Made by a program: the position numbers and the translations under genes
Notes under the pieces: generated by a model
The model's input: the letters and a program-made list of their open reading frames with translations, nothing else
Database searches by the model: none
What the model was told of the DNA's origin: nothing
In this document: positions 51,270-59,894 of the stretch, in pieces
Position numbering within the stretch: position 1 is the first letter of the stretch
Layout of the letters: each line of letters opens with the position of its first letter
NCBI RefSeq assembly: GCF_002754375.1
Contig: NZ_PEFF01000001.1
Span: forward strand, 5,845,501-5,909,500
DNA: 64,000 nt
From: Variovorax sp. 54
GTDB taxonomy: Bacteria; Pseudomonadota; Gammaproteobacteria; Burkholderiales; Burkholderiaceae_C
Direction of reading: 5' to 3'

Positions 51270-53366
51270 TCAGATCGCGCCGCTGCCGGCGCGGCCATCG
51301 CCGCGCTGCGGGTCCCAGCCGGCGGGCCCCGTGCCGGGTTTGACGCCCGCCTTGAGCCTGGCGCGGATGTCGGCGATGGTCAGCTTCTTTCCCGCTTTGT
51401 GGGCCTTGGCCAGCATCAGCGCGACCAGCCCGGTCACTGCCGGCGCCGCCATGCTGGTGCCCGACTTCTTCACCATGCCGTCCTTCGTGCGCGACTGCGC
51501 GGCCTTCACCTGCACGCCGGGTGCGCTGACCTCCGGCTTGGGCCGGCCGTCGCGCGTCGGGCCCGCGCTCGAGAAGCTGGCGGCGGGCTCGCCCGTCTTG
51601 CGGGCGTCGTAGGCGCCGACCACGATCGACAGCTTGCCCGTCGACAGCGAGCCCAGCAGGTGCGACTTCACGGGGTTGCCGAAGTACGACTGGCCGATGT
51701 CCAGGCGCTCGAGCCACGCATGGAACGGCACGTCGTCGGCGGCCAGGGCGTGCAGCCGCACCTTGAACTCGCCGTCGGGCCAGTTGGGCGCCAGCCAGAT
51801 GCCGATCACGTTGTCCTTGTTGTTCGGGTCGGTGATGCGGCTGCTGAGGAACGCGGCGATCTCGCCGTTGCCCGCGCCGAGTGGAAAGTTTTCTCCCGGT
51901 GCCACGCTCGCCAGCACCTCGTTGTCGGGGCCCAGCAGTTCGGCGCGCAGGCGCTGGCTGCCGCCGTACCAGAGCTCGAACTCGCCACCCTTGCCGTTGA
52001 CCAGGGTCCACGACACATCGAGGTGCCCGTTGCCGGGCACGGTGCCCGCCGTGTGCGTGTTGTCTTCCTGCGAATTGCCGGCCGCCAGGACGATCGCGCG
52101 GTTGGGCTTTTGCGACACGAGCGCGTCGAAGCCCTGCTCGACCAGTGAAGTGCCGTCGTGCGGGCCGCCGTTCGTGCCCAGGCTCAGGTTGACGACGCAG
52201 GGCCTGTCGCCGGCGCGGTCGAAGATGAACTTCACTGCCTCGAGCATCTGCACCGAATCGCCGAAGGAGCTGAACACCGCGTTGTGCCCGGTCCAGGCGA
52301 TGTCGCGGGCCGACATCTCGACGAAGATCAGGTCGGCCTTCGGCGCCACGCCGGGTTGCAGTGACCCCCGGCCGTTGCCGCCGGCAATGTCCATCACATG
52401 CGTGCCGTGCGAACCAGGGCTGCCCGGGCTGCCCGCGCCGGGGTCGTAGCCGAGCGCCTTGTACGGGTCGGCCTTCTTCAGCGCCTTGTCGATGTCGGCC
52501 GCCTCGAAGAGCCGGCCGTAGCCGTAGGGGCTGTTGGCCTTGGCCGGCGCGCCTTGCTGCCACAGCGCCAGCAGGCGCGTCTTGCCGTTGGCCTTGACGA
52601 AGTTCTGGTGCGCGAAGTCGCCGCCCGAATCGACCACGCCGATCACCACGCCGCTGCCACCGGCTGTGCTGGCGAGCGCGGGGTTGTCGGCCTGCACGCC
52701 CATCGATGCGATCGTGTTGTTCAAGGCCGGCAGCACGGGCTGCGAGGCCTTCATGCTGAGCACGGCCGGATGCTGGCGGATGGCTTCTGCCTTGCCGAGC
52801 GGAATGCGGCCCGTGACGAGCACCGTGCCGTCGTCCGCGCTGCCGATGTCGGAGCCCGCATCGACGTCGGGAATGTCCGCCCACTCCGCATGGCTGGTCA
52901 CGCGCGCCACCACCGGCACCGAGTCGCCGTCGGCGGACGAGATGGGCATGCTCTGCTTGCCCGCGCGGCGGTTCATCACCGCCAGCTGCAGCCGCGGGTC
53001 CATCGAGGTTTCCACGTCCATCGGCAGGCGCTGGAGTTGCGCGAGCCCGAAGCTGGACACCGGCGAGAGCCGCGTGCACAGCGCATCGGCCGTGCCGGCG
53101 AGCGCGGCGGTCAGGGCAGGGGAGGCTTCGATCGGCAGATGGCTTGCGGCGGGAGTGTCGGCCTGCGCCGATTGCGCCACCATGGCCGCGGCCATCTCGG
53201 GCGGAAGGTCGACCCAGCTGTTGAGCAGCTTGATCTGCCCGGTCACATGAAGCCGCACGCTGCCCGACGACAGCGCCGGCGTCAGCACCCCGTGCGGCAT
53301 CTTGGGGACTTTCGTATCAACGGGCGATTGCTTCTTCGCGGCGACGCGCTTCTTGGCTGGGGCCAT
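51270..53366 (-). CDS. S8 family serine protease without signal peptide
   Basis: 698 residues, subtilisin-like. The catalytic triad is D246 (GVVDSGGD), H320 (GSHGTHV) and S638 (SGTSMAAP), with the oxyanion N431 (LAAGNS). The N-terminus is Lys/Ala-rich (APAKKRVAAKKQ) and not a signal, so it should stay in the cytoplasm. A long pro-region (1-235) includes an I9-like part (150-211). A beta-rich insertion of about 130 residues (440-570) lies between N431 and S638, as in Csp-type subtilases with an inserted jelly-roll. It is the first gene of the protease / small protein / PLD unit. Confidence 0.88.
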   Translation of the reverse strand: MAPAKKRVAAKKQSPVDTKVPKMPHGVLTPALSSGSVRLHVTGQIKLLNSWVDLPPEMAAAMVAQSAQADTPAASHLPIEASPALTAALAGTADALCTRLSPVSSFGLAQLQRLPMDVETSMDPRLQLAVMNRRAGKQSMPISSADGDSVPVVARVTSHAEWADIPDVDAGSDIGSADDGTVLVTGRIPLGKAEAIRQHPAVLSMKASQPVLPALNNTIASMGVQADNPALASTAGGSGVVIGVVDSGGDFAHQNFVKANGKTRLLALWQQGAPAKANSPYGYGRLFEAADIDKALKKADPYKALGYDPGAGSPGSPGSHGTHVMDIAGGNGRGSLQPGVAPKADLIFVEMSARDIAWTGHNAVFSSFGDSVQMLEAVKFIFDRAGDRPCVVNLSLGTNGGPHDGTSLVEQGFDALVSQKPNRAIVLAAGNSQEDNTHTAGTVPGNGHLDVSWTLVNGKGGEFELWYGGSQRLRAELLGPDNEVLASVAPGENFPLGAGNGEIAAFLSSRITDPNNKDNVIGIWLAPNWPDGEFKVRLHALAADDVPFHAWLERLDIGQSYFGNPVKSHLLGSLSTGKLSIVVGAYDARKTGEPAASFSSAGPTRDGRPKPEVSAPGVQVKAAQSRTKDGMVKKSGTSMAAPAVTGLVALMLAKAHKAGKKLTIADIRARLKAGVKPGTGPAGWDPQRGDGRAGSGAI

Positions 53367-53474
53367 CGGTCGAATCTCCTTGCGCACAGGGTGTGGACGA
53401 GTACCGCGAGGTGTAGCAGATTGCCATGTCATCTGTCACCCCGACCGGCGAAGCGGGGCGGTCAGAATGGCCGA

Positions 53475-53747
53475 ATGAAAGTGATGTTCAAGCTTCTGCT
53501 CGCGTACCTGGTGGCGAGCTTCCTGGCGACGGGCCTTGCGCTGGTTCTTTTTCCGTCGCACGCGCATGTGCCTTCGGTGGTGGTGCTGCTTGCGTTTCCG
53601 GTGGTGCCGTGGAGCTTGCTGGCCAACCTCGTGAGCGAGGGCTTCAGGGCCAGGGAGGTGGGGCCGCTGCTGGTGTTCGTGCTGGCGTTTGGCGGGGTGG
53701 CCTGGCTGGCGTTTCGTGCGTCATCGAAGGCGACGACGCAGCGATAG
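53475..53747 (+). CDS. Small membrane protein, unknown function
   Basis: 90 residues with two or three hydrophobic helices (about 5-25, 30-48 and 62-80) and a basic, polar tail (FRASSKATTQR). ATG 53475 begins MKVMFKLLLAYLVASF. It is divergent from the S8 protease, 108 bases between starts. No family recognised. Confidence 0.5.
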   Translation: MKVMFKLLLAYLVASFLATGLALVLFPSHAHVPSVVVLLAFPVVPWSLLANLVSEGFRAREVGPLLVFVLAFGGVAWLAFRASSKATTQR

Positions 53748-53758
53748 CAACGCCGGGC

Positions 53759-53980
53759 TCACTTCGCGACGATCTCGAAGACATCGCCATTCGTCGGCGT
53801 CGCGTTCTCGTGATAGATGTCGTAGAGGTACTGCGCGAGGTCGGTCGGCGTCACGTCGGGCGGAATCGCGAGCTGGGCGAGGCCCAGTTTTCCATCGGCG
53901 CCGATCCAGTGGCTGCGCCAGCGGGCATCGACCATCTCGATGCGCAGGGTGCGGCCGAACACGTTGAACAGGTAGCGCAT
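53759..53980 (-). CDS. Small conserved-looking protein, unknown function
   Basis: 73 residues: RYLFNVFGRTLRIEMVDARW (strand-rich), then DGKLGLAQLAIPPDVTPTDLAQYLYDIYHENA (helical, acidic). The start at 53980 is preferred over 53998 because the added residues look unstructured. It converges on the small membrane protein gene with an 11-base gap. I do not recognise the family. Confidence 0.55.
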   Translation of the reverse strand: MRYLFNVFGRTLRIEMVDARWRSHWIGADGKLGLAQLAIPPDVTPTDLAQYLYDIYHENATPTNGDVFEIVAK

Positions 53981-54089
53981 CGTCTGGGCTCCGGGCATGC
54001 ACGAAAAGGGAGGAGGGGACAGCCACTGTAGCGCCCTCGTCGTATGCACAATGGGCCGAATCGCCCGTCACATCCATCCCAGAGTCCGC

Positions 54090-54407
54090 ATGGCAGACCC
54101 CAACGTACGCAAGACCTACGAAGCAGCCGTGGCCGCGCTCGGCCCCGCTGCCGAGCGGATGTTGGCCGATGGCGTAAGTGAAGAGCACGTGGCGCGCTGG
54201 ATCTTCGCGCAGCGCGACGATCTCAAGCTGCACTACCGCGCGCTGACGCCCTCGGACGAGTTGCAGGCCCTCGAAGCGAGATCGCACAGCCGCTACGGCA
54301 ACACGCTGGGCCCGTCGATCGAGCAACTGCGAAGCGCGGGAAAGTCGTGGCGGGACATCATCGATTCGGCGGCGCGGCCGGGGAATCACTACCGCCAAGG
54401 CGATTGA
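54090..54407 (+). CDS. Small helical protein, unknown function
   Basis: 105 residues, charged and helical: YEAAVAALGPAAERMLADG, VARWIFAQRDDLKLHYRAL, PSIEQLRSAGKSWRDIIDSA. Cytoplasmic, soluble. It converges on the oxygenase-like gene with a 3-base gap and is divergent from the 73-residue gene at 53759-53980, 109 bases between starts. No family recognised. Confidence 0.55.
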   Translation: MADPNVRKTYEAAVAALGPAAERMLADGVSEEHVARWIFAQRDDLKLHYRALTPSDELQALEARSHSRYGNTLGPSIEQLRSAGKSWRDIIDSAARPGNHYRQGD

Positions 54408-54410
54408 CTG

Positions 54411-55130
54411 CTACGGGGCGCTGCGCCAGCGGCCGGAGCTCGCGCAGACCTCGGCCGGTTCGCCATTCACCCGGACCTGTTCTTCATCGAGCCGTGACGC
54501 GGTGACCGGATCGACATCGAAGCCGACGCCGAGCAGTCGCGCCACCTGCGCGTCTTCGATCGACAGCTCCCAGGTCAGGAACAACTGCGTGAGGTCCTGG
54601 CTGTCCGGAAAATCGGCCGCATCGAAGCCATGGTCGCTCCCGCGCGGCACGACGGCGTGGGGCTGGCCCGTGTCGAACAGCAGCGCAGTGCCCCGCGTGA
54701 GCGCAATGCGCTGGCCCGTGACGGGGAAATGCACGTCCAGGCCCCTGTCCTCGCTGAGGAAGAGGTTGCAGAAGGCCGCGCCGCCGTACTGCGCGCCGTC
54801 GTGGTGGTAGCGGGCGCCGCGGCAGGCCATCAGGGCGACGTCGCTGGCGGGCAGCAGCGTGGCGGGCAGGCCCAGCGTGCCCAGCCAGTCGGACATCGCC
54901 TGCACGCACTGTGCGTAGTCGGGCCAGCGCGTGCGCGCGCGGGCCAGGGGCATCGGCTCGACATCGCCGGGTTCGAGCAGCACGTTCGTGGCGATCTCCC
55001 GCTGCCAGTCGGTCACGAGGCGCGCCGGGGGCTCGGGCACGTCGAGCAGGGCCGCGTGCACGACGCCGCTCACGCTGCGGCTGCGCAGCGTGTCGCCGTG
55101 CCAGAAATAGGAGGTCAGCAGGTCGTGCAT
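54411..55130 (-). CDS. 2-oxoglutarate/Fe(II) oxygenase-like protein
   Basis: 239 residues. The central double-stranded-helix region has HHDGAQYGGAAFCNLFLSED (HxD iron ligands within YHHDGAQ), DVHFPVTGQRIALTRGTALLFDTGQPHAVVPRG (distal His in QPHAV, then R as possible 2-oxoglutarate ligand), split here by short loops. This is the order expected of 2OG-Fe(II) hydroxylases. No signal peptide. Substrate unknown; it is divergent from the DUF3883-like gene. Confidence 0.68.
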   Translation of the reverse strand: MHDLLTSYFWHGDTLRSRSVSGVVHAALLDVPEPPARLVTDWQREIATNVLLEPGDVEPMPLARARTRWPDYAQCVQAMSDWLGTLGLPATLLPASDVALMACRGARYHHDGAQYGGAAFCNLFLSEDRGLDVHFPVTGQRIALTRGTALLFDTGQPHAVVPRGSDHGFDAADFPDSQDLTQLFLTWELSIEDAQVARLLGVGFDVDPVTASRLDEEQVRVNGEPAEVCASSGRWRSAP

Positions 55131-55241
55131 GCGGGGGCTTTCAGGGCATGGAGGGTACACGCGCCGGGGCCCGCCGCACCTGGGGGGCAGGCCCGATGCG
55201 GCATACTTCCACCCCCTCACAACTCGCCAGAATTCCGCTGA

Positions 55242-56153
55242 ATGGACAAGGAAGTCGACCCCTCCGTGCTCGCCGCCATCGATGAGATGCGGCTCTCCGG
55301 ACCGCGCCTCACGCCGGTCGAAATCGTCGCCAAGATGGGGGTGTTCGACGCACGCGACAAGCCGTTCGAGCACGCCTGGCTTGCCACGGGCGACAACGTC
55401 ATCGCCACCATCTGGGGCGAGTACGTGAGCGTGGCGGCCGGTGGCCGCTGGTTCTACCTGGAATCGCTCGACGCCCAGCGCCGCCCCGGTGGCGGCGTGC
55501 GCAGCGCCCAGCAGGCGCAGCGCGCCAAGGACCGCCTGGCGCTGCTCAAGCGCACCTTCGACGCCGGCCAGGGCTTTCGGGCCGTGCTGCAGACCAACCG
55601 CGTCGCCATCGCCGAGCTCGAGAGCAACAAGAGCGCCAAGGTCTCGACCCGCGTGCGCGACGACGCCGACTGGCACGTTGCGAGCTGGGAACCCGAGCAG
55701 CAGCTCGCGGTGCTGGTGCGCGGTCCGCGCGGCTGGGAGCCCACCGAGGCCGACATCACGGCCGCGAAGGCCCGTGGCGGCGTGGCACCCGACGAGGACG
55801 CAGCCCCGGCCGGTCCGACCACGACGGACGCCGTCCAGGCCGCGGCCATGGCTTACGTCATGGGCCACTTCAAGGGCTACGGCTACAACGCGGAAGACGT
55901 GACGAGCAAGGCGCTGGGCTTCGACATCGAGGTGTCGAACGCCAAGGGCGCGATGCTGCTCAAGGTGGTCGTGAAGGGCACCGCCCCGGCGCTGCCGACC
56001 TTTGCGCTCACGCCCGACGAAAGCATGTGCGCCGTGCGCGAGCCGCTGTGGCGCCTGCTGGTGGTGGCCGACGCGGGCACCGCGGCCGCGGCGCACAAGA
56101 TCTACAAGCCGACCGAAGTGGACCAGGCGCCGGGCTTCCAGCGCAAGGCCTGA
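55242..56153 (+). CDS. Protein with DUF3883-like C-terminal domain
   Basis: 303 residues. The N-terminal about 150 residues (LTPVEIVAKMGVFDARDKPFEHAW, a possible HTH, then WGEYVSVAAGGRWFYLESLD) are of no family I know. The C-terminal part (about 205-300) has AYVMGHFKGYGYNAEDVTSKALGFDIEVSN in outline, then LLKVVVKGT and ALTPDESMCA. This follows the DUF3883 pattern (GFDI.V...G..L.VEVKGT...F.LT..E), a fold related to restriction endonucleases. The VEVKGT lysine is kept as VVVKGT, so the acidic residue of the site is lost. It heads a unit with the MurA-like gene. Confidence 0.6.
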   Translation: MDKEVDPSVLAAIDEMRLSGPRLTPVEIVAKMGVFDARDKPFEHAWLATGDNVIATIWGEYVSVAAGGRWFYLESLDAQRRPGGGVRSAQQAQRAKDRLALLKRTFDAGQGFRAVLQTNRVAIAELESNKSAKVSTRVRDDADWHVASWEPEQQLAVLVRGPRGWEPTEADITAAKARGGVAPDEDAAPAGPTTTDAVQAAAMAYVMGHFKGYGYNAEDVTSKALGFDIEVSNAKGAMLLKVVVKGTAPALPTFALTPDESMCAVREPLWRLLVVADAGTAAAAHKIYKPTEVDQAPGFQRKA

Positions 56154-56318
56154 CCGGCCTCCCGGGGCCTCCCAGGCCACGCCGCGGCCGCACCTGTGCG
56201 CCGCGGGCGTTTCCAAATTCTTACAACTGAGCCCCCGGAAACCCGTCGTTTCCAACGGTAAAGTTCCGCCGTCCGGCGCGAACAGTTCGTGCCTTCGCCC
56301 CCTCTGTTCGCCCCCTTC

Positions 56319-57620
56319 ATGTCCAACCTCATCGTGCACGGCGGTACGCCCCTTCGCGGCCGCATCATTCCCTCCGCCAACAAGAACGCGGTGCTGCCGG
56401 TGCTCTGCGCCACCTTGCTCACCGGCGAACCGCTGCGGCTGCTCGGGGTGCCCGACATCACCGACGTGCGCAAGATCCTCGACATCTTCCGCACGCTGGG
56501 CAGCGAGGTCCGCATGGACCACGAGAGCGGCACGCTCGAGCTGCACCACCGCGAAACCGCGTTCGACGCGGCCCGCCACCGGCTGCCCGAGGAAATGCGC
56601 TCGTCGATCATGCTGGTGCCGCCGCTGCTGGCGCGTTTCGGCGTGGCGCGGCTGGAAGACAACGTCAAGGGCTGCACGCTGGGCGTGCGCGAGATCGATC
56701 CGCACGTCGAGGTGTTCCAGCGCTTCGGCGGCGAGGTCGAGCGTACCGAGGGCTCGCTGCTGGTGTATGCGCCCGGGCGCCTCACGCCCACCGACCACTG
56801 GCTCGACTACGCCTCGGTGACGACCACCGAGAACTTCGTGCTGTGCGCGGCTGCCGCGGGCGGCACCTCGACGCTCACCAACGCAGCCTCGGAACCGCAC
56901 GTGCAGGAGTTCTGCCGCTTCATGGCCATGATCGGCGTGCGCATCGAGGGCATGGGCACCTCGCGGCTCACGGTGCATGGCGGCGGCACGCTGGGCGGCG
57001 GCGAGTTTCGCTTCGACGAAGACTTCCACGAGATCACCACCTTCCTGGCGCTGGGCGCGATCACGGGCGGCGACGTCGTGGTGCGCAACACGGCGCCCGG
57101 CAACTTTCCGCTGATCGACCGCACCTTCGCCAAGTTCGGCGTGCAGATCGAGCATGCCGACGGCTGGTCGCGCGCCATCCGCACCGGTCCGCTGAAGGTG
57201 CAGACACCGTTCACGAGCAACGTGCTCACCAAGGTGGAGGCCGCGCCGTGGCCGTACTTTCCGGTCGACCTGCTGCCGATCTTCATTGCGCTGGGTGTGC
57301 GCGCGCAGGGCAACGCGATGTTCTGGAACAAGGTGTACGACGGCGCGCTGGGCTGGACCGGCGAGCTGTCGAAGTTCGGTGCGCACGTGTTCTCGTCCGA
57401 CCCGCACCGGCTCATCACCTTCGGCGGCCACGCGCTCACGCCGGCGGTGGTCGAGAGCCCCTACATCATCCGCGTGGCGATCGCGCTCTTCATGGTGGCC
57501 GCGAGCATCGAGGGCAAGTCCGAGATCCGCAACGCGACACCGATCCGGCGCGCGCACCCGCGCTTCGTGGAGAACCTGCGCAGCCTGGGCGTGCAGGTGG
57601 AGTGGACCAGCGAGGAGTAA
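56319..57620 (+). CDS. murA: UDP-N-acetylglucosamine 1-carboxyvinyltransferase family protein (MurA-like)
   Basis: 433 residues. MurA adds enolpyruvate to UDP-GlcNAc, the first committed step of peptidoglycan. Key positions are kept: K22-N23 (SANKNAVL), R94 in MRSSI, C119 in GCTLGVREID (equivalent to the fosfomycin-target Cys115 of E. coli), an Asp in YFPVDLLP (like D305) and a late Arg in YIIRVAIA (like R397). The sequence around them is quite divergent (VREID for ARPVD), so it may be a second, specialised MurA. In this group the housekeeping murA lies by the histidine genes. GTG 56289 would add ten residues; ATG 56319 fits the family. Confidence 0.82.
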   Translation: MSNLIVHGGTPLRGRIIPSANKNAVLPVLCATLLTGEPLRLLGVPDITDVRKILDIFRTLGSEVRMDHESGTLELHHRETAFDAARHRLPEEMRSSIMLVPPLLARFGVARLEDNVKGCTLGVREIDPHVEVFQRFGGEVERTEGSLLVYAPGRLTPTDHWLDYASVTTTENFVLCAAAAGGTSTLTNAASEPHVQEFCRFMAMIGVRIEGMGTSRLTVHGGGTLGGGEFRFDEDFHEITTFLALGAITGGDVVVRNTAPGNFPLIDRTFAKFGVQIEHADGWSRAIRTGPLKVQTPFTSNVLTKVEAAPWPYFPVDLLPIFIALGVRAQGNAMFWNKVYDGALGWTGELSKFGAHVFSSDPHRLITFGGHALTPAVVESPYIIRVAIALFMVAASIEGKSEIRNATPIRRAHPRFVENLRSLGVQVEWTSEE

Positions 57621-57627
57621 AGCGGCC

Positions 57628-58125
57628 GTGATCGTTTCCGTCTCGAACAAGGCCAAGTGGCTGCTGATGCAGCTCGGGCAGCTGGTGCTGATGGTCGGCC
57701 TGACCTCGCTGGTGTTCAACTACGCCTACCGCTTCCTGGTCGACCGCACGATCAACACGCCACTGTTCTATGCGGTGACGCTGCTGCTGGCGCTCGTGGT
57801 CATCGTCGCGGTGCGGCGCGACTACCTGTTCGTGTCGCGCTACGAGTTCACGCCCGAGGCCATCGTCGTGCGCACGGCGCTTGGTGCCGCCAAGCGCTTC
57901 GAGACGCAAGACTTCAAGTTCGTGCCCAGCCTGCACAAGACGATCAGCCTGCCCGAGCCGACGGCCTCGCTGTCCTTCGACGTGCAGAACCGCAAGACGG
58001 GCCGCCGCGCCCGCAACTACGCCTGGACCGGCTTCCCGGTGGAAGACTTCCGCGCGGTGTGCCGCCTGTACGGCTACCAGGACGACACCGATTTCAAGCT
58101 GATGGACTTCGGCAAGAAGCGCTGA
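57628..58125 (+). CDS. Two-helix membrane protein, unknown function
   Basis: 165 residues with a GTG start seven bases after the MurA-like stop, so co-transcribed. Two hydrophobic helices (about 10-30 and 42-62) are followed by a PH-like beta-rich cytoplasmic part (YEFTPEAIVVRTALGAAKRFETQDFKFV in pieces) and a basic end (DFGKKR). Its 3' end overlaps the convergent EamA gene by 32 bases. A role in membrane or wall biology is suggested only by the neighbour. Confidence 0.62.
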   Translation: MIVSVSNKAKWLLMQLGQLVLMVGLTSLVFNYAYRFLVDRTINTPLFYAVTLLLALVVIVAVRRDYLFVSRYEFTPEAIVVRTALGAAKRFETQDFKFVPSLHKTISLPEPTASLSFDVQNRKTGRRARNYAWTGFPVEDFRAVCRLYGYQDDTDFKLMDFGKKR

Positions 58126-59026
58126 GCCGACGGGCGGCGCGCGTCTCCGTCCACACCACGATCACCAGGCCCGAGAGCACCATCGCCAGCCCGGCAAAGG
58201 CAGCCGGCGCTGGGCGCTCGTGCACCACGAGCAGGGCCAGCGCGAATGCCGTGACCGGCTCCGCCAGCGCCAGCGTGACGCCCGACGCCCCAGAGATGTG
58301 CCGCAGCGCGTGGCTGAACAGCAGGTACGCCACGCCGGTCGAGACCAGCCCCAGGTAGGCGACGATCGCCCAGTCCGCGGGCGTGGCCGTGAAGGGGCCC
58401 GAGAGGCCGAGCGCGGCCGGTATCGCCACGGCCGAGGCCACGCCGAAGACCCAGAGCGTGACCGTCGCTGGCGGTGAGTGGTGCACGAGGCGCTGGCTCA
58501 CCAGCGTGTAGACCGCATAGCAAAGCCCTGAGGCGAGGCACAGCACGAGCCCGACCGGATCGGCGCGCAGGCCGGTGGCGCTGTCCGGCATCACCATCAG
58601 GCTCCCACCACCGATGGCCAGCAGCGTGCCGAGCCACCAGGAGGGTGCGGGCGGCCGGCGCGACACCAGCGACTGCAGCAGGCCCGCCCATGCAGGCCCG
58701 CTGCCCACGGCCACCGCAGTGCCGATGGCGATGCCCGTGGCCTTCACGCCCGCGAAGAAGCTCAGGTTGTAGCCGGCCATGCACAGGCCTGCGAGCAGCA
58801 CCCAGGGCCAAGCGGACGATGGCACGGCCAGCGTCGAATGGTCGCCACCCTGCCGGCGCCACGCGATGAAGGCCGCGAAGAACAGCGTCGCGACCGCCAT
58901 GCGCAGCGTGCCGATCCAGTAGGGCGAGCTGTGGGCGGACATGAAACTCTGCGCGGTTCCGGTGGTGCCCCACAGGGCGGCGGCGGCCAGCACCATGCAG
59001 GCGCCGGCGAGGGATGCGTTCTTCAT
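58094..59026 (-). CDS. EamA/DMT-family transporter
   Basis: 310 residues, ten predicted helices in two EamA repeats. Repeat one includes LAAAALWGTTGTAQSFM and GAVATGIAIGTAVAVGSGPAWAG-like segment (here VKATGIAIGTAVAVGSGPAWA). Repeat two has LASGLCYAVYTLVSQRL and GVAYLLFSHALRHISGASG followed by LAEPVTAFALALLVVHE. Exports or takes up small metabolites. It lies next to an AraC gene on the same strand (74 bases), which may control it. Confidence 0.86.
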   Translation of the reverse strand: MKNASLAGACMVLAAAALWGTTGTAQSFMSAHSSPYWIGTLRMAVATLFFAAFIAWRRQGGDHSTLAVPSSAWPWVLLAGLCMAGYNLSFFAGVKATGIAIGTAVAVGSGPAWAGLLQSLVSRRPPAPSWWLGTLLAIGGGSLMVMPDSATGLRADPVGLVLCLASGLCYAVYTLVSQRLVHHSPPATVTLWVFGVASAVAIPAALGLSGPFTATPADWAIVAYLGLVSTGVAYLLFSHALRHISGASGVTLALAEPVTAFALALLVVHERPAPAAFAGLAMVLSGLVIVVWTETRAARRLSASCRSPSA

Positions 59027-59100
59027 GCACGCATGCTCGGGCGAAGTGGCGCTCGCAAATGTCGAGAGACTCTCGACCTGCGAAAAGATGCGGCGCGAAG

Positions 59101-59778
59101 TCAGCGCGTCGCGCGCAGCGCGCGTGCGCCCAGCTGGCGTTCGCGCCGCAATGCAAAGCCCAGGGCGCTCGCCGAGCGGTAGCCCACGCGCAGCGCGGTG
59201 GCCTCCAGCGGTGTGCCGCCGCGCAGCAGGCGCTCGGCCGTGTCGAGCCGTTGCGCGCGCAGGTAGGCCTGCGGCGACAAGCCCGTCAGCTCGAGCAGCC
59301 GCGCATGAAAGCGCTGCGGGCTCAGGAAGTAGAGCGCCGCCATGCGCGCGGTGTCCCAGGGCTCGTGCAGCGCGCGGGCCAACGCGGTGTCGAGGCGGGC
59401 CAGGTCGATGCTGCGGCGCGCGAGGATGGCGGGCGCTTCCAGCACCTTGGCCAGCTGCAGCGCGGCGTTTGACGCGTCGATGCCGTTGCGGCAGGCGGCC
59501 GTGACGGCGAAGCGGCGCAGGCGATTGACGCCGGTGCCGTCCGGCGTGTCGATGACCACCATGCGCACGCCGCGCGGCGACATGAAGGTGTGCGCCATGC
59601 CGGCCGGAATGACCATGCCGCACGAGCTGTCGGTGAAGGCGGCGCGCCCGCCGATCTCCAGCTCCATGCGGCCATCCAGCGCGTACATGATCTGCGCGTG
59701 GTCATGGTCGTGGCCCAGGTACTCGCCGCTGTAGTGGCGGATGCTGCAGCGGGGGGCGAGAGCGAGCGGGCGGCGCAT
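59101..59778 (-). CDS. AraC-family transcriptional regulator
   Basis: 225 residues, short for the family. The N-terminal cupin sensor (HDHDHAQIMYALDGRMELEIGG, about 17-38 in pieces; PAGMAHTF) precedes a C-terminal double HTH (about 130-225): MAALYFLSPQRFHARLLEL, GLSPQAYLRAQRLDTAERLL, ATALRVGYRSASAL and a final FALRRE. ATG 59778 gives a complete cupin. It is probably the regulator of the following EamA transporter gene, or of the nitronate monooxygenase-like gene divergent from it. Confidence 0.85.
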   Translation of the reverse strand: MRRPLALAPRCSIRHYSGEYLGHDHDHAQIMYALDGRMELEIGGRAAFTDSSCGMVIPAGMAHTFMSPRGVRMVVIDTPDGTGVNRLRRFAVTAACRNGIDASNAALQLAKVLEAPAILARRSIDLARLDTALARALHEPWDTARMAALYFLSPQRFHARLLELTGLSPQAYLRAQRLDTAERLLRGGTPLEATALRVGYRSASALGFALRRERQLGARALRATR

Positions 59779-59894
59779 GCGCGCGATTGTGCCGAAGCAG
59801 CGGGTCGCGTGGCGATGACCCCGCAGCCACAGCGCCCACCAGCTTCGCCGGAGAATGCCGTCATTCGACACACGGACACAGGAGCGCACCCCGA

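Noticed and set aside
54411..57719. A 1102-residue open frame on the minus strand running through murA and the DUF3883-like gene
   Set aside because: Only its last 239 residues (from 55130) look like a real protein. The rest is opposite the murA reading frame and has no recognisable domain.
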